Part shown: piece by piece, positions 26,748 through 38,878 of the stretch
Layout of the letters: each line of letters starts with the position of its first letter
Numbering within the stretch: the stretch's first letter is position 1
Origin: Melanocharis versteri
Taxonomy: Eukaryota > Chordata > Aves > Passeriformes > Melanocharitidae
NCBI GenBank assembly: GCA_013397845.1
Contig: VZTG01002908.1
Location: 337,576 to 401,575, forward strand
Direction: 5' to 3'
DNA: 64,000 nt
Notes under the pieces: model-generated
Told to the model about the DNA's origin: nothing
The model's database searches: none
What the model saw: the letters and a program-made list of their open reading frames with translations, nothing else
Program-made: the position numbers and the translations under genes

Positions 26748-28518
26748 GTCCCTCACCCACAGGATCCTGCTACCCCAGCTTGGGCAGTGTTTGCAGTCAC
26801 CACTGTTCTCCAGTGTCGTGTCCCACTGGCCCAGACTCAGGACTCTACTCCTTTCCATTCCTTACTTGCATCCATTGTGCTGGGAGCTGCCAGCACTGGA
26901 GGTGCCCTGAGCCTGCTTTCCACGAAGCCCACTCCTTTTCACATCATCCAGCTCTGATGGAAGCGCCTTTCCCCCTGCACTGCCCGTGGGCTGTGGGGTC
27001 ACACCAGACTGCCAGTTAGTATCTGCGGAGAGACAGGGGTGAAACTTTATCTGGGAAAACGCCTCCAGAACCAGCATCTGGATCAGGACACCCGGAAGAA
27101 GCTGTTTAGTAAAAACCCTCAAGCACAGGGGATGCTGGACACCAAGCTGGCCTGGCACCAGCAAGATGATGCTGACGCTCTCTACCAGTGTCTCTCTCAA
27201 CCTCAGCCACATCACTTGATTACTCTGGGCCACCAGAAGAGGCAGTGACCTCCAAAATCCCCTTCCACACAGGATTTATTACAGCAGACTTGGGAAGGGT
27301 GCTGAGGAGCCTCTGGCTCAGGCTGTGTGTGGGAAGCAGTGGGTAAGGGAGGAGCTGGAGTGTAAAGACAGATGGCCTGGGAAGGGATTTATCCCAGAAG
27401 GAGGGACATATCAGAGCAGCCTGGGAGGGAATCGCAGCAGCAAGAGCAATAATGCAGCTTTTTTGCCACAGAATAAAAAGAGGGAGTTAGATTGACGTGC
27501 AGATATCACTGCTGGCAGATATGGCTCCCGGGGAGTTCCTAGAAGCACTATTAATAAATGACAATTTTTATTAGATACTTTGCATTTCAGAACCATTCTG
27601 ATTCTCACTTCATGCTTCATTTTTGAAGTAACACCACCACTAGAGTGCTACTTGGGCACCCATCTTCCTGATGCACAAATTTACCCTTGTCTCCTTGTAT
27701 CTGCAGGTTACCAGTTCGCTTTGGGAGTAACTTCCATATCTTTCAGCATTTGGACACTGCATTTGCTTACACCCAGAGACAGGCTGCTAGAGGACATACT
27801 AGGGTTTGGGGCAGCTGAAATGTGCAGAATCTGCTGGTTCCTGGGCGGTATGGGGATTTTTACACTCCCTTTAGGCATAAAATAGGAAAAAACCAGGCCA
27901 GGCTAAACCAGTCCCACCCTTGTCTGGTCTATGTCTCCCTACTGAAGATCAAAGCTCCCCAGTAGCTTCCCATTCTCCAGGACAAAAACAGTGACAGATT
28001 CACACGGACATCTTCGAAACAGAACACTTTTGTCTTCACAGTTAATTTTTAGTCTTGGGGTTGCTGATACTCAAATTTGGTGTTTAGGAGCAGCAGGACA
28101 TGGAAGGATCAGTGTAGCCAGAGGTTCCTCTCCTGGGAGATGTTTGAGGAGCTGCAAAAAAAAAGCAAATCTAAACCCCAGTAACTCTTACCTGAATGCT
28201 GGCATTAAAGTCACATTAGGACACCACATTTGTGAACTATATACTTGTGATCACAGAGTAACTTCCATTATTTTAGATGTAACGGTGAAGCCAAAGAGCA
28301 GCACAGCAGATGAACAGGAAATTGATCAACTCTTCTGGACATATCCCACAGTATCCCAGAATCTATGTGCATGGTCCCGATATTGCAGTGATAAATGCTT
28401 TGGAGACGTTTATAAGTTAGATGAGACTTGTGTTGTTTGGGGCAGAGTGGTTGAATTCTGGAGCTCTGTGCCTTTGGAGTTTATGATTTGCACTGAGTTT
28501 TCTGACCAGCAAAGTTCA
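26748..28518. other. Unique non-coding stretch
   Basis: No gene recognised. Open frames downstream of the LTR overlap in all frames and show no retroviral gag, pol or env similarity, which supports the solo status of the LTR. Confidence 0.5.
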
Positions 28519-28624
28519 TTCTCTTTTTCTCTTTTTCTCTTTTTCTTTTTCTTTTTCTTTTTCTTCTTCTTTTTCTTTTTCTTTTTCTTTTTCTTCTTCT
28601 TTTTCTTTTTCTTTTTCTTTTCCC
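28519..28624 (+). repeat. Polypyrimidine microsatellite (CTTTTT-type), with 30-bp internal period
   Basis: About 106 bp made only of C and T on the + strand, mainly CTTTTT units with CTT interruptions. The last 60 bp are two identical 30-bp blocks (28561-28590 and 28591-28620), showing growth by duplication of a larger unit. The tract runs straight into CCCACAG|G at 28622-28629, which imitates a 3' splice site. Lysine-rich and phenylalanine-rich open frames over it are artefacts. The purine-pyrimidine asymmetry could favour triplex (H-DNA) structure. Confidence 0.93.
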
Positions 28625-28628
28625 ACAG

Positions 28629-31600
28629 GAATTTTGCTCCAACAAATTGCTCTAAAAGCAAGCAGTCTTAAGAGTTTAACAGATCAAGTTTTTGTTGCAC
28701 AAATTTGTTTCATTCCTTAAATCCTTCTATTTATTTCTATCAGTCACTAAGTAAAAATTCAGAGTCACTTTTATATCAGACAGGCATATTCAAATATTTA
28801 ATTTGAATTATGTTCAAGTTAAATACTTAAGTGCTCTCTTTACATCAGCCTACTCATGCCTAGACCTGCATGATCTACATCTCCATTTCATAGCAATGCT
28901 TGAAAAAAACCACTCCAGCATTTGTTCCCTTTATTGTTTATCTTATGGGTTAGATTAATGTCACTCTGTCAGTTATTTTGCCAAATTGAACCATCAGTTC
29001 AGAACTCCAAAACAGGCATGTGAAAAATGTCCAGTAGAGCATTTTCTACCTAAGATTAGGTTCTACCCTATCATCCAGGGTTAATTTAGGACTATTAATT
29101 ATGCGTGGGTTGGCCATAAGTTTTCAGGCATGTATTATTTTATTACCTGATCACATAATTAAAATGTCACTTATCAAGGGACAAATTCTAATGAAGTTAA
29201 AAGCACCCTGATGACATATTATTATTTGACCTGTTATATAAGAGGATTATTTCTTGCCTGTTACTGATTGAGTTTCTTTGACAGCATGAAAATCACTGGT
29301 TTTCAATTAGCTTTTTCCCCCCAGTTCCCTGAGAAAGGAGTGTCAGGCTGTTTGTCTCCCATTCTTTCCATCCCCTGTGAAAGCTCTGAGTCCCTTAAGC
29401 CTCAGTGGAGTGGCACACACGAGGCAAGCCCAGGCTGATGTGCCCAGGCTGGTGGAGGAGCAGTGAGGAGCAGGAATGCACTGCTGCAGGATGCTCTGAG
29501 CTCTGGTAACTCCAGGGGTCCAGGCTGCACTCAGGGTGGATCAGAACATTGCTCCATACCTGGGGTGCCAGGACACTCATCTCAGGGTAGCCTCTTTGCT
29601 GCTGCTGCCAGCAGAATCCCTGCAGCCTCCAAGATCTGCTGGCTCTCAGACACGGATTTAAAATCCCTCTGTCTGCCTGCACACAAAGGTTTGGTGGGCT
29701 GCATCTGGCCACAAGCCAGGCTTCCCCTCTGCTTACCAGCCCCACTTTGACCTCACCTAGACTAAGCTCAAGCTATTTTGCTTCCACATCTCCTCTGCTC
29801 ACATAATATGGCAAAATTTGGATGCTGTTATCCACAGTAATACAAAGTTTGATAAAGACCTCACCCTGTGTTCCAGTTCCTTTCAGAGCCCTGAGACCTA
29901 TATTGCACAAAAAGGAGCAAGGGCAGGGAACCACCTACAGCCACTTATTACACATTATCGATTTCTTTCCATTGTGAAAAACACTCCCTTTTTCAAAAAG
30001 CCATCTTCCACCCCCTCCCTCGTAGCTACTGATTCCACAGACCAAAACAATAATGTGCACCTTGCTGCAGTGAACTTATGAATGTCTAATTTTGAGCAGG
30101 AAAATGTCACAGACCTGCACTCATAGGCAGGGCTTTGAACTGAGATGTATATCCTGTCTCTTCATCCGTGGTTTCCTGCAGGGGAACATTTACTCCCTCC
30201 AAAATTCGCTATTAATTTAAGCATTGTTAATGATACCCAGCCTCTCGCTGGCAGAGAGAGGAGGATGCAATTGTCCATTTTGGTTCCCAGGAGGTCCTTG
30301 AATGACTGTGACAAGCACCAATAATAGGACTTAGATAAAAAGAGAAGTTGCTAACTTTGTCCCAATGTATCATAGTTATAATTTCCTTGAAAGATGAAAG
30401 GATTGTTAAACTGACTGGGAATACAAAGCAACTCTCCTCAGATTGAACTGAATCATCTTTGCCCATTTCAACTGTATTGTTCCTTTTCTTATCTGTGTAT
30501 TGTGGAGTCCTAATGTTTCTTGCAAGTATCTTACTCTGAAACCCAACCCCTAGGTGACACAGATGCAGGTTTGTAGGAGATGTAGGTGCACTGAGAACCT
30601 GATCCCTGGAAATATTTAGATGCAGAAGGATGTAGAGATGCCCAGAGACAGTCTTCTCAAATGCTGAAGGTTACAAATCCTCCTGGACTATCCTTTCCCA
30701 TGTAAGAATCTCAAACTGCCAGTAAGATTCTGACCACAGTTCTGCTCATAGCAGACTGTACCATCCTATAAGGAAGTTTTTATAATATTATATTCTCATT
30801 GCACATTATTGGATAAGTCTGGACTTTGACCTATTTAAAATCCTAAGATTCCTATAAGAAAACCAACTCACGCAAATTACAGGGCTTTACAATATGACCA
30901 CTATATTTCTTTCAGAAGATTACATAAAGATTGATTCTGCTGAATATAAAGAACATGTGTTTGTGGGTAGGGAGAAATATCCCCATAACAACTTCAACAA
31001 TTCTTATTTTATAATGACTAGGAGCTTTTATTAGACAAATAAGAGACATTCTGGATTCACTGCTACTTTCTATTTTAAGCCTCAGACAAAGGCTTGGCAG
31101 CTTTCAACCACTCAGGATGTAGCACTAGAGGATGCTGACAAGGGAAATTGCCAGTGTAGGAAATTATCTGTCCCCAGGGAGGGGAAGCCAAGGGAAAAAA
31201 GTTTACATTTGGGGTCTTTGCAATAGTAGAGCAATGGAAGACTTGCACTAGGGTAAAGAAATTAAATGAGTCCTTAAAAGAAACTGGGTAAGGGCTCTTC
31301 TTTGGGTGCTGAAAAAATTTGTAGCCTGTGCACATCAGAATGAAGAACCTGAGAAACTGTCAGGCAAGAGCTTGGAAAAAGCAGGAGAAAATAGAGTAAG
31401 AAAATGAAAATGCAGGAGAATAGTTTGGTTTAACTGTTGAGGAAGTAAAATGTGGGAGGTATTTCTGGGATAAGAAGCAATTGAAGTCAGAGAAATTCAC
31501 TATGGTGTGAGTTTGAAGCCTGTAATAGTTTTTGTGTTCCCATGAAAGACACCTGATCAGAGCAAACTGCTGTTGCCTGTCTTCATGGAAAATTTCTTTG

Positions 31601-34600
31601 TATATAATTGCTTGTTTCACTCCTTGAAGACACACTTTCTTTCCCTGGTATTTGTATGGGATTGTCACTGTGTTAAAAAGTTGTACAGCTTTCCAAAAGG
31701 AGGCTGTGCGTGGATGTGCATGCTGTGTTTATGGGTAGGCACACTTATCTGAATTAATTTTGTTATTATGCAGACTTAATTCAAAATACATTAGAGGAAG
31801 ACATTATTCAACAACTAATAGATGTTATACCATCACCATATTCTAATGGGCTGATTAGCAATTTTATTGTATTCAATTTGCGGCGTGGCAATTCCATGTC
31901 AGGTGGAAGAGCTATCAAAATGAAAAACTGCGTTAAAATTAAAAACCAATAGTCCAAGTTTCAGTCTGAATGAGCTTCCTGGCGGAATGAGGAAGTGTGG
32001 TTATCCGTGGGTCTGCCCTGGATAGCCAGTAAAAATAGGCTATGGAAATCCTTGGATAAAGGTGGAGAAATTAGGTGTTTCTACTATTTCACACATGAAA
32101 TTAGTAAATACGTCACTGGGGTTTTAGAGTTTCTTCTTTTATCCTCTCTGTTCCCTCATGAGAATAACACCAAAGAGTCACGACCCTGCACACTTCTTTT
32201 TGGAGGAGCTTTTGTCCTGCATTCAAAAACTGTTGGATTTGTCTACTGCCTTCTGAAACACAGGGATGGAAGCAATCATTTATTGTCCTTTGCCTCTCCT
32301 TTTTACACCTCTTAACTCACTGTAAAGCAGACACCTCTTACTGTATTGTCAAAAAAATGTGTGCTGGGGAAAGTGTGAGGATTTTTCATGTATCCTGCTC
32401 AGTCCTTCACAGAGCCTAGGCACAGGAAAGCCTCCTGCCTGAAAGCCAGCTGGAATCCTGAAGGGAATGGGTAACACCAATTTTGCACACCCAGAGGAGA
32501 GAGGGAATCCTCTGCCCTCCTGAACCACTTCAGAGCCCCTGTGCTGTTGCTGGTGGCCCTTGTGGTGCTGGGACGCCCCCGTCCCCAGGTCCTCACAGTT
32601 TGCTTCCACACTGTTTGCACTGATGCAGCTGTTTGTGAAGCTGCATTTTGACATCTCAGGTCACTGAGTTGATCCCATTAAAAATAGCCTCCCACCTAAG
32701 AACAAAGCAAGAAGATGGATTTGCAGCAGGTGCAGATGCTGCTGCCATCCTTGGCCTTTCTCTCTCTCTGGAGGAGCAGAGGCACTGGCAACTTGCTATG
32801 GCACTGCCAGCCCCAGGGTGCTAAGGCAACCCAAAAATTAGCAGCAATTTAAATTAGTGCTCGGGCTGTAAACTCAAACACGACTTTGCTGTCAGTTCAG
32901 CTGGACCAATGACTAATGGACTGATGAGAATGAGAGTGCCGACTTCTCCCAGCCATGAGCTCCTGCCACCCACAGGGTGGGACAGGGTGCCTTGCACACC
33001 CGGTGAAAAAAGATCTTTCTCTCCTTTTGTTTTCAGCTCCATCAGCATACAGCTCCCATTCCCTGTGGGCTGCAGGTTCAGCAGCAAACGTGAGGGAGGC
33101 ACTGGGAAATCACAGCTGCACTGGCGGAAGACAGGGCCGTCCCTTTGGGAGGGAATGTGGGTTAAGGTCAGTTTAATCCCATTGCAGGGCTGTCTTGAGA
33201 AAGCTTTGGAGAGGACAACCAGCCCACTCATCATGTTCTGAGTGACAATGACTGCCAGCCAAAGGCCATGGCACACAGATGGGACAAGGACTGCCTCAGT
33301 TCTGGCCATTAAACACGTTGGGAGCAATAAGACAGATCCCCAGGAATGCACATAAGCACCAACAAGGTTGGAGGGGTTGCTTGTGTCACTGAATATTTTT
33401 TTTTTTACTGTATGTTTTTGCAAATGCATACCCTTAGGGGATTTTATCTTGTAAAGGCGGTGGAGAAACATCCCACCTGACAGAGTGTGACTTCTGGGGA
33501 TGAAAAGCTTTTGGAACCATGCCTGGCTGAGCCCTGCTGGGCTGGGCTCCCTGTAGCAGGCTGAAGGCAGCGTGAAATGCTGCCCAGTGCAAGGGGTGCT
33601 GCTTTACAGCCCCTCAGCAAACTGCAGTGGAGGGTGCAGCATCCAGCAAACCACAATATCGGGTGTTCCGTGCCTGAGAAAGCCTCAGGTAGAGAGGGAG
33701 GTGGCACATCTGAACACACACACACACACTCATGTTACAGTCCTATTTCTGCAAAAATGATGAACTGACTAAAGCAGAAGCTGCAACAAACTGCAGGACA
33801 AATTCTGTGAGCCAAAGTATGCTGAACATCATGTGGTATCCTTTTAAATCTTGTTTGGAACTAAAATATTCTGTTGGGGATTTTTTTCCCTCCCAACAGA
33901 AAACATGGTCTATTGTTACTTAAATAGCATATATTTCTGTAATAGCCTTTTAATGCAGAGCTGTTTTTCTTTAGGGCCTTGAATATATGCAAATGGAAAT
34001 GAAGAAAAGAGCTGAAGTAGAAAGGAAGCACAGTAGTCTGGAAAAAACAGAGGGGCGAGTGACTGTAAAGATCAATGGGCAGAGCAAGCTTATTAGGCTT
34101 TTGGGGGAGGAAGAGGGGGTTATTAAATACCTCATGCCTCATCCTATGTGAATGTAGCTGCCTTATTGCAGAGACTCTGCAGAAGTCAGAATGTGTGAAG
34201 GAAGCAGCCTCCACTGAGATAAGTGATACAAATCAGAACATTTCCATTCCCTCAGCTGTGATGCCATTTGACTCCAAAAGCACTGTTTAAATATGAATGG
34301 CATCCTGTTTATGTGCGTATTAGCAATATGTATGTCCATAAAGACCTGCAGAAATGCAAATATTGCTCTGCACACAAGTGTCTCCCACTGAGGCTGCCTG
34401 GAAAAGTAGCATCGGGACACAAATTGGTAACAATAAGTGCAGCTGAAGCCAATAATGAGGTAAAATACATATGCATGTGTGAGGAGTGTAAAACCTTGGC
34501 TCTGAATCATGTGCCTTTTAGTGTCTGGTGATACCAATTCCCTCGGTTGCAGGTGCGACCAGTGGATCTCTCCTGCTTCCAACACCTTGGATGAGTGTCC

Positions 34601-37600
34601 ATTTTAAGTGGCAGAGGCTGCCAGAGCAGAGCAGATGGGCCAGAAACAGCTTTTGTTGCACAGGTTTAAGCAAATATAGCAATTATGCTGAAATTTACTT
34701 AAAATGAGGATGCTGCTGAAACCCAGGAAAGGGTGCACAAACAGAAAGCCTGCCATGCGGTATTGAGTGGATAGGCCCTGTCTGATCAATGAATGCATTA
34801 CTGCTGCCCAGTACACTGCAATATCCTATGCCCATGCTTTCAAGGAGGAGCTCAAGGAGAGACAATTCCCAGTATAGAAGTTTACAGGTTCATGTGTTTG
34901 GTTATTTCTGTGATGTTATCACTGGGAGGGTCACGGAAGGTCCCTGTATGTAGGGTGGGTTTTTTTCCAACTCAGCTGTTTTAGTCTAGTGTCCTCAGCT
35001 GTGCTGGAAATTCTGACTAGATAAATTTTGTTCCAGCCAAGAGCTCTCCAAAGCTTTATTTGTGAACACTCATTTAGAGAAAACCTTAAGATTTGCCTAT
35101 AGTTGTTTTTCATCAGCATTTGCACCAGTGATACCACTGTGTCTGCCAGAGCGTCGGTGGAGAGCACAAGCCTTGCCAGGGTTCATGTGAAAGCGTCTGC
35201 ATGCAAGTTCACAGAGGAGGCTTTTCCCGTCCCCCAATCTCTTTTTACTGGTTTTGCCATAGAAAGGGTAGAAATTGGTCCTCAGAGAACATGCACGGCA
35301 GGGGATTTCTTCCTATCGCGTATGTCTGAATTCTCACCACCCCCTCCCAAACTGCAGCAGATGACTTTTCCTGTGCCTTTGTGCCAAGCTTCTACCAAAG
35401 TTCAAGCAGCCTTCAGAAACCAGGTTGGAAACAGGTCATTAGACCACTTTCATAACAGTGAGAAGTGTCATGCTTTTTGGCTTAGCTGAGAATAGTTAAC
35501 CAAGAGAGTTTTCTGAGTGACATTTCTCTGGAGAACTCCCTAAAATCAATTATCTTCTGAGCATGGGTAATCTCAGCCAGAAAGCTGAACCTCTGAGGAC
35601 ACAGGAGCTTTTTGTACAAAGAGAAAAATTAAACTATTTGCAGTAAAGATTCCAACACTTACAAGCCAAACTAGTTACAGAGGATACAGATGCATCACTT
35701 TTTAATTAGTCTCTGTCTGTGTCAGTTTGTATTTGGTCTCTGTACGACAGACTATCGTCTCACCCGCAGTGAGGAATCTTTGGGGTTTTGCAGTGACAGG
35801 AATCTTTTTGCTGCAACTTTTGTTGTTTACCTCTGAAATTTTAATGAAATGGAAATTTGGGGGAGGGGGGAAGGCTTGGGCTTTTTTCCCTTAAGCATTA
35901 TCTTACTACCTTGATTCAGAAAACCTCCAAATTGTGCGTATCTCCTGAAGACAGAATTAATAATCATATGATCTATCATGGGGAATTGACTGTCACTTTG
36001 ACAAATGAGATATTAAGCTCTGGCAGGCTGGAGAGCTGAGAGGGTTTGGTGTTTTAGCAGGTGCTGAGTGCTCCCCTTGCTTTCTTCCCCAGTGTTTCTC
36101 AACCTAGCCTCCAAAAAGTCCAACCCATGCAGCTGACTGGGAGTTTTGCTCGAGAACAGCAGGATCTGAAATGCTGCAGGCCAACACTACCTAAAATTCA
36201 GAGGTATGACCAGCTCTAAAAGGGGCCAGGTATTACAGATATTACAGATAAGATGCTGCACTGTAAAGAGAGACAGGTAGGGCTACCTTTACCCTGGAGG
36301 CCATATTTTCTTTATTCTCATATATGTATGTTTAATAACCCTGCCGTATCCTATATCTCATACATTGTGCAGTAGTTCGTCTATATGGTGTTTCTCCTTG
36401 TGTGGAAAGAGTCAGCCCCCAGCAATTTACAGTAAACATGAATGCCCAGGGAGGAACTCCCTGAGTGGGGCTTGAAGGATGCAACAGTGCTGGGAGCATT
36501 TACTCTCTCTCTTACCACCACAGACTGTGCTTAGGTGCTTTTCTCCTTGCCTAAGTACATGGATGTATCTGTTGCAAAGCAGTGGCAGGACACGTGCAGG
36601 ATTGTGGGGTGCCTGACATCACAGAGGTGCTCGGGATGGGGTGAGAGGGCAGGGTCCAACATATTTACCAAGCCCTGGTTAGCCCCAAGCAGAGCAAAAC
36701 TTATCACTGTTCTGAGCCAGATCCGTTCCCAGGCTGACTCCTCCCATCCTTCCACTTGCCTTTGGCCCATGGAGCCAGTTTCACTGCTAGCCAAAAGGAT
36801 GCTCCTCTGCTCTGAACACCTGCATCACCAGCCCTCTCTGTTCTCTCACAAGCTGAGGCATCATGTTTGGTGCTTTTATGGGGATGGTGGCAGCAACAAC
36901 AGCGTTTTCTGTCCCCGAGTTTTGAACATCCACCAAGAACCAGAGCTGCAGCACCCTGACGCAGTGTGAGACCGGGATGCTGGATCCAAGATTCACAGGC
37001 TGGGAAAGCAGCCGTACTCACACCCAAAGCTGAGCCCACTGGTGGGGCAGAAGCTGAACTAGTGGTTCATTGCAGTGGGGCCAGGAGCCTGCACTTGTCT
37101 GTTCCGACATCCAGCCTCGGGCAGGTCACTGCTCTTTGGGATGCACAGAGCCTGCTTGACCAGCTGCTGCTGAATCAGGAGACAGCCACCCCTCAAACTG
37201 CTGCTAAAACCTCTCAAACCCACCTGCTGCCCTGCCCAAAACCTCACCTCCTTCCCCAGCAGCCTGGCTGCATTTTTGGCCAGGAGCACAGCAGGTAACA
37301 GCTGCAATGAGTCTGTCTCCAAACATGTACAGGACTTAAGCCAAGCGTCCACTAAGAGCAAAGCCCAGCTCTGAGGTTTACCTTCACTTTTTTTTTTTAT
37401 TTCCCTAACTACTTTACTGATTTTCCACCATTTTGGGATGTCTTTTTTCCAATTAAAATGAGCTTATATTCTTCGGGGCACTGAGAAAGAAAGATTTCAA
37501 TATTCCCTGGGAAAATTGAGCTTTTACACACTTTTTCTCAAGTTTTGGTCACAGATAGGATTGGACTTCTTCTTTATTAACCAGCAGGTGTGTCTGGTGG

Positions 37601-38435
37601 GACACCACAACCCTCTAGGTAGTGCTGTTGTGGGTGTAAGATGTGGCTGGATCCTTGCTGGCAGTGCCTTGTGTTCTGCTTTGCTCTGGAATTCTCTGAA
37701 AAAAAGTAAACTCCCTTGCTCATCTCTTTCACTGCAAATTTTCATCCCAACTTGAGATAAGGCTCAAAGTCTGAAAGCTGAAATGATTTAATTACAGCTG
37801 TATAGACAGCAAATGAGAGTGTGCTCTCAGTCACAACCCCTGCAGCTGAGATAATAAGAGAATTTCCATTACACCCTTCTCTTCTGTCTCAGGAAAGTCT
37901 GAATAAAATCTTTCACTCTCTTTGAATGGCTGTAATTAAATCAATACAGTGCACAGGATTTTAGCTACATCCCAAGCTGGGAGCAGTCTGCAGAGACCAT
38001 TCTTGCCTCTGAAAGCTGCTGTCATCAGACTAAGAAATACCTTCTGAAAACCAGAATTATCAATATACAATATACACTGGTATATTGCTCTTCATGAAAA
38101 TACTGAATGTAATTGGCCCCTGGAAAATTGCTATCATACCTAGGCTGTAATCAAACCACAACTTCAGACAAAATGTGATGACTTTAAATGGTCAATCCAG
38201 CCATCAAGCATCTGGTAAATATGCACTGATTAAGAAACAAAAGGTGTTCGTTTACATTCATCTGAACACCTCTACTTTCTCTGTTGCCTGTGTCATGTTT
38301 TGAAGGAATTCCAACTCAACTGTTAATTTAACCCCTCAAACTCTAGGCTTACAGCAGTTTTCTGGTGGCTACAAGCTTCTGTTGAATGGTCTTTATTCAG
38401 CTTCCAGCCTTCCAGTGGGGTAAGAGTTAAGGAGT
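28629..38435. other. Long unique non-coding stretch with candidate conserved segments
   Basis: Nearly 10 kb without a recognised gene or transposon. It contains a (CA) run of about 17 bp at 33714-33730, a T-run near 33395, and AT-rich smooth segments at 29.09-29.28, 31.74-31.98 and 34.09-34.50 kb that have the look of conserved non-coding elements. POU octamer words ATGCAAAT occur at 33987-33994 and 34354-34361. Overlapping open frames at 32.85-33.47, 33.44-33.73 and 36.5-37.4 kb have no recognisable domain. Confidence 0.45.
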
Positions 38436-38550
38436 GGGATCAGTCATGTTGGATGGAGCTCTGAGGACCTGACAGAGTGAATGGCATCCCTGCCTGTATG
38501 ACAGCGGGGTTGGAACTGGATGGTCTTTAAGGTCCCTCCTAACCCAGGCC
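38436..38550 (+). mobile_element. CR1 LINE, short 3' end fragment
   Basis: Diverged CR1 3' terminal sequence on the + strand: a 'gttggatggagctctgagga' block near 38449, 'ggcatccctgcc' near 38482, then 'gggttggaactggatggtctttaaggtccc' spread over 38506-38536. Only about 115 bp of the element body remains before the octamer tail. The tail has expanded into the array described next. Confidence 0.88.
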
Positions 38551-38878
38551 ATTCTGTGAGTCTGTGATTCTGTGATTCCGTGATTCCACGATTCCATGAT
38601 TCTATGACTCTGTGATTCTGTGATTCCGTGATTACATGATTCTATGACTCTGTGATTCTGTGATTCCATGATTCTGTGACTCTGTGATTCCACGACTCTG
38701 TGATTCCGTGATTCCATCATTCTATGATTCTGTGATTCTGTGACTCTGTGATTCCACGACTCTGTGATTCTGTGATTCCGTGATTCCATCATTCTACGAT
38801 TCTGTGACTCTGTGATTCTGTGATTCTATGATTCCATCATTCTATGATTCTGTGGCTCTGTGACTCTGTGATTCTGTG
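38551..38878 (+). repeat. Octamer satellite grown from a CR1 tail, 41 units
   Basis: Reading in steps of eight from 38551, I count 41 consecutive units with no insertion or deletion. The common forms are ATTCTGTG, ATTCCGTG, ACTCTGTG, ATTCTATG, ATTCCATG/C and ATTCCACG. Normal CR1 tails have about two to four such units. A higher-order pattern is visible: units 17-19 (38679-38702) recur as units 25-27 (38743-38766), and units 20-22 (38703-38726) recur, with one change, as units 29-31 (38775-38798). That suggests duplication of blocks of about 64-72 bp. The frame without stops on the minus strand is a by-product (8 bp times 3 gives a period of 8 residues). Confidence 0.95.

Noticed and set aside
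27991..28671. 226-residue open frame on the plus strand
   Set aside because: Its end is an artificial phenylalanine-rich run from the polypyrimidine microsatellite, and the rest matches no family.
32854..33471. 205-residue open frame on the minus strand
   Set aside because: No recognisable domain, and competing frames on the other strand over the same bases.
38061..38087. Small perfect hairpin with CAATATAC arms and a tandem copy of the arm
   Set aside because: Only 8-bp arms in AT-rich DNA, expected by chance in 64 kb.
38427..38792. Repetitive minus-strand protein with NHR/TES motifs
   Set aside because: It is only the translation of the octamer array; a stop-free octamer gives a repeating 8-residue peptide.
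38551..38878. CRISPR-like array
   Set aside because: Units are 8 bp with no spacers, in a vertebrate LINE tail.
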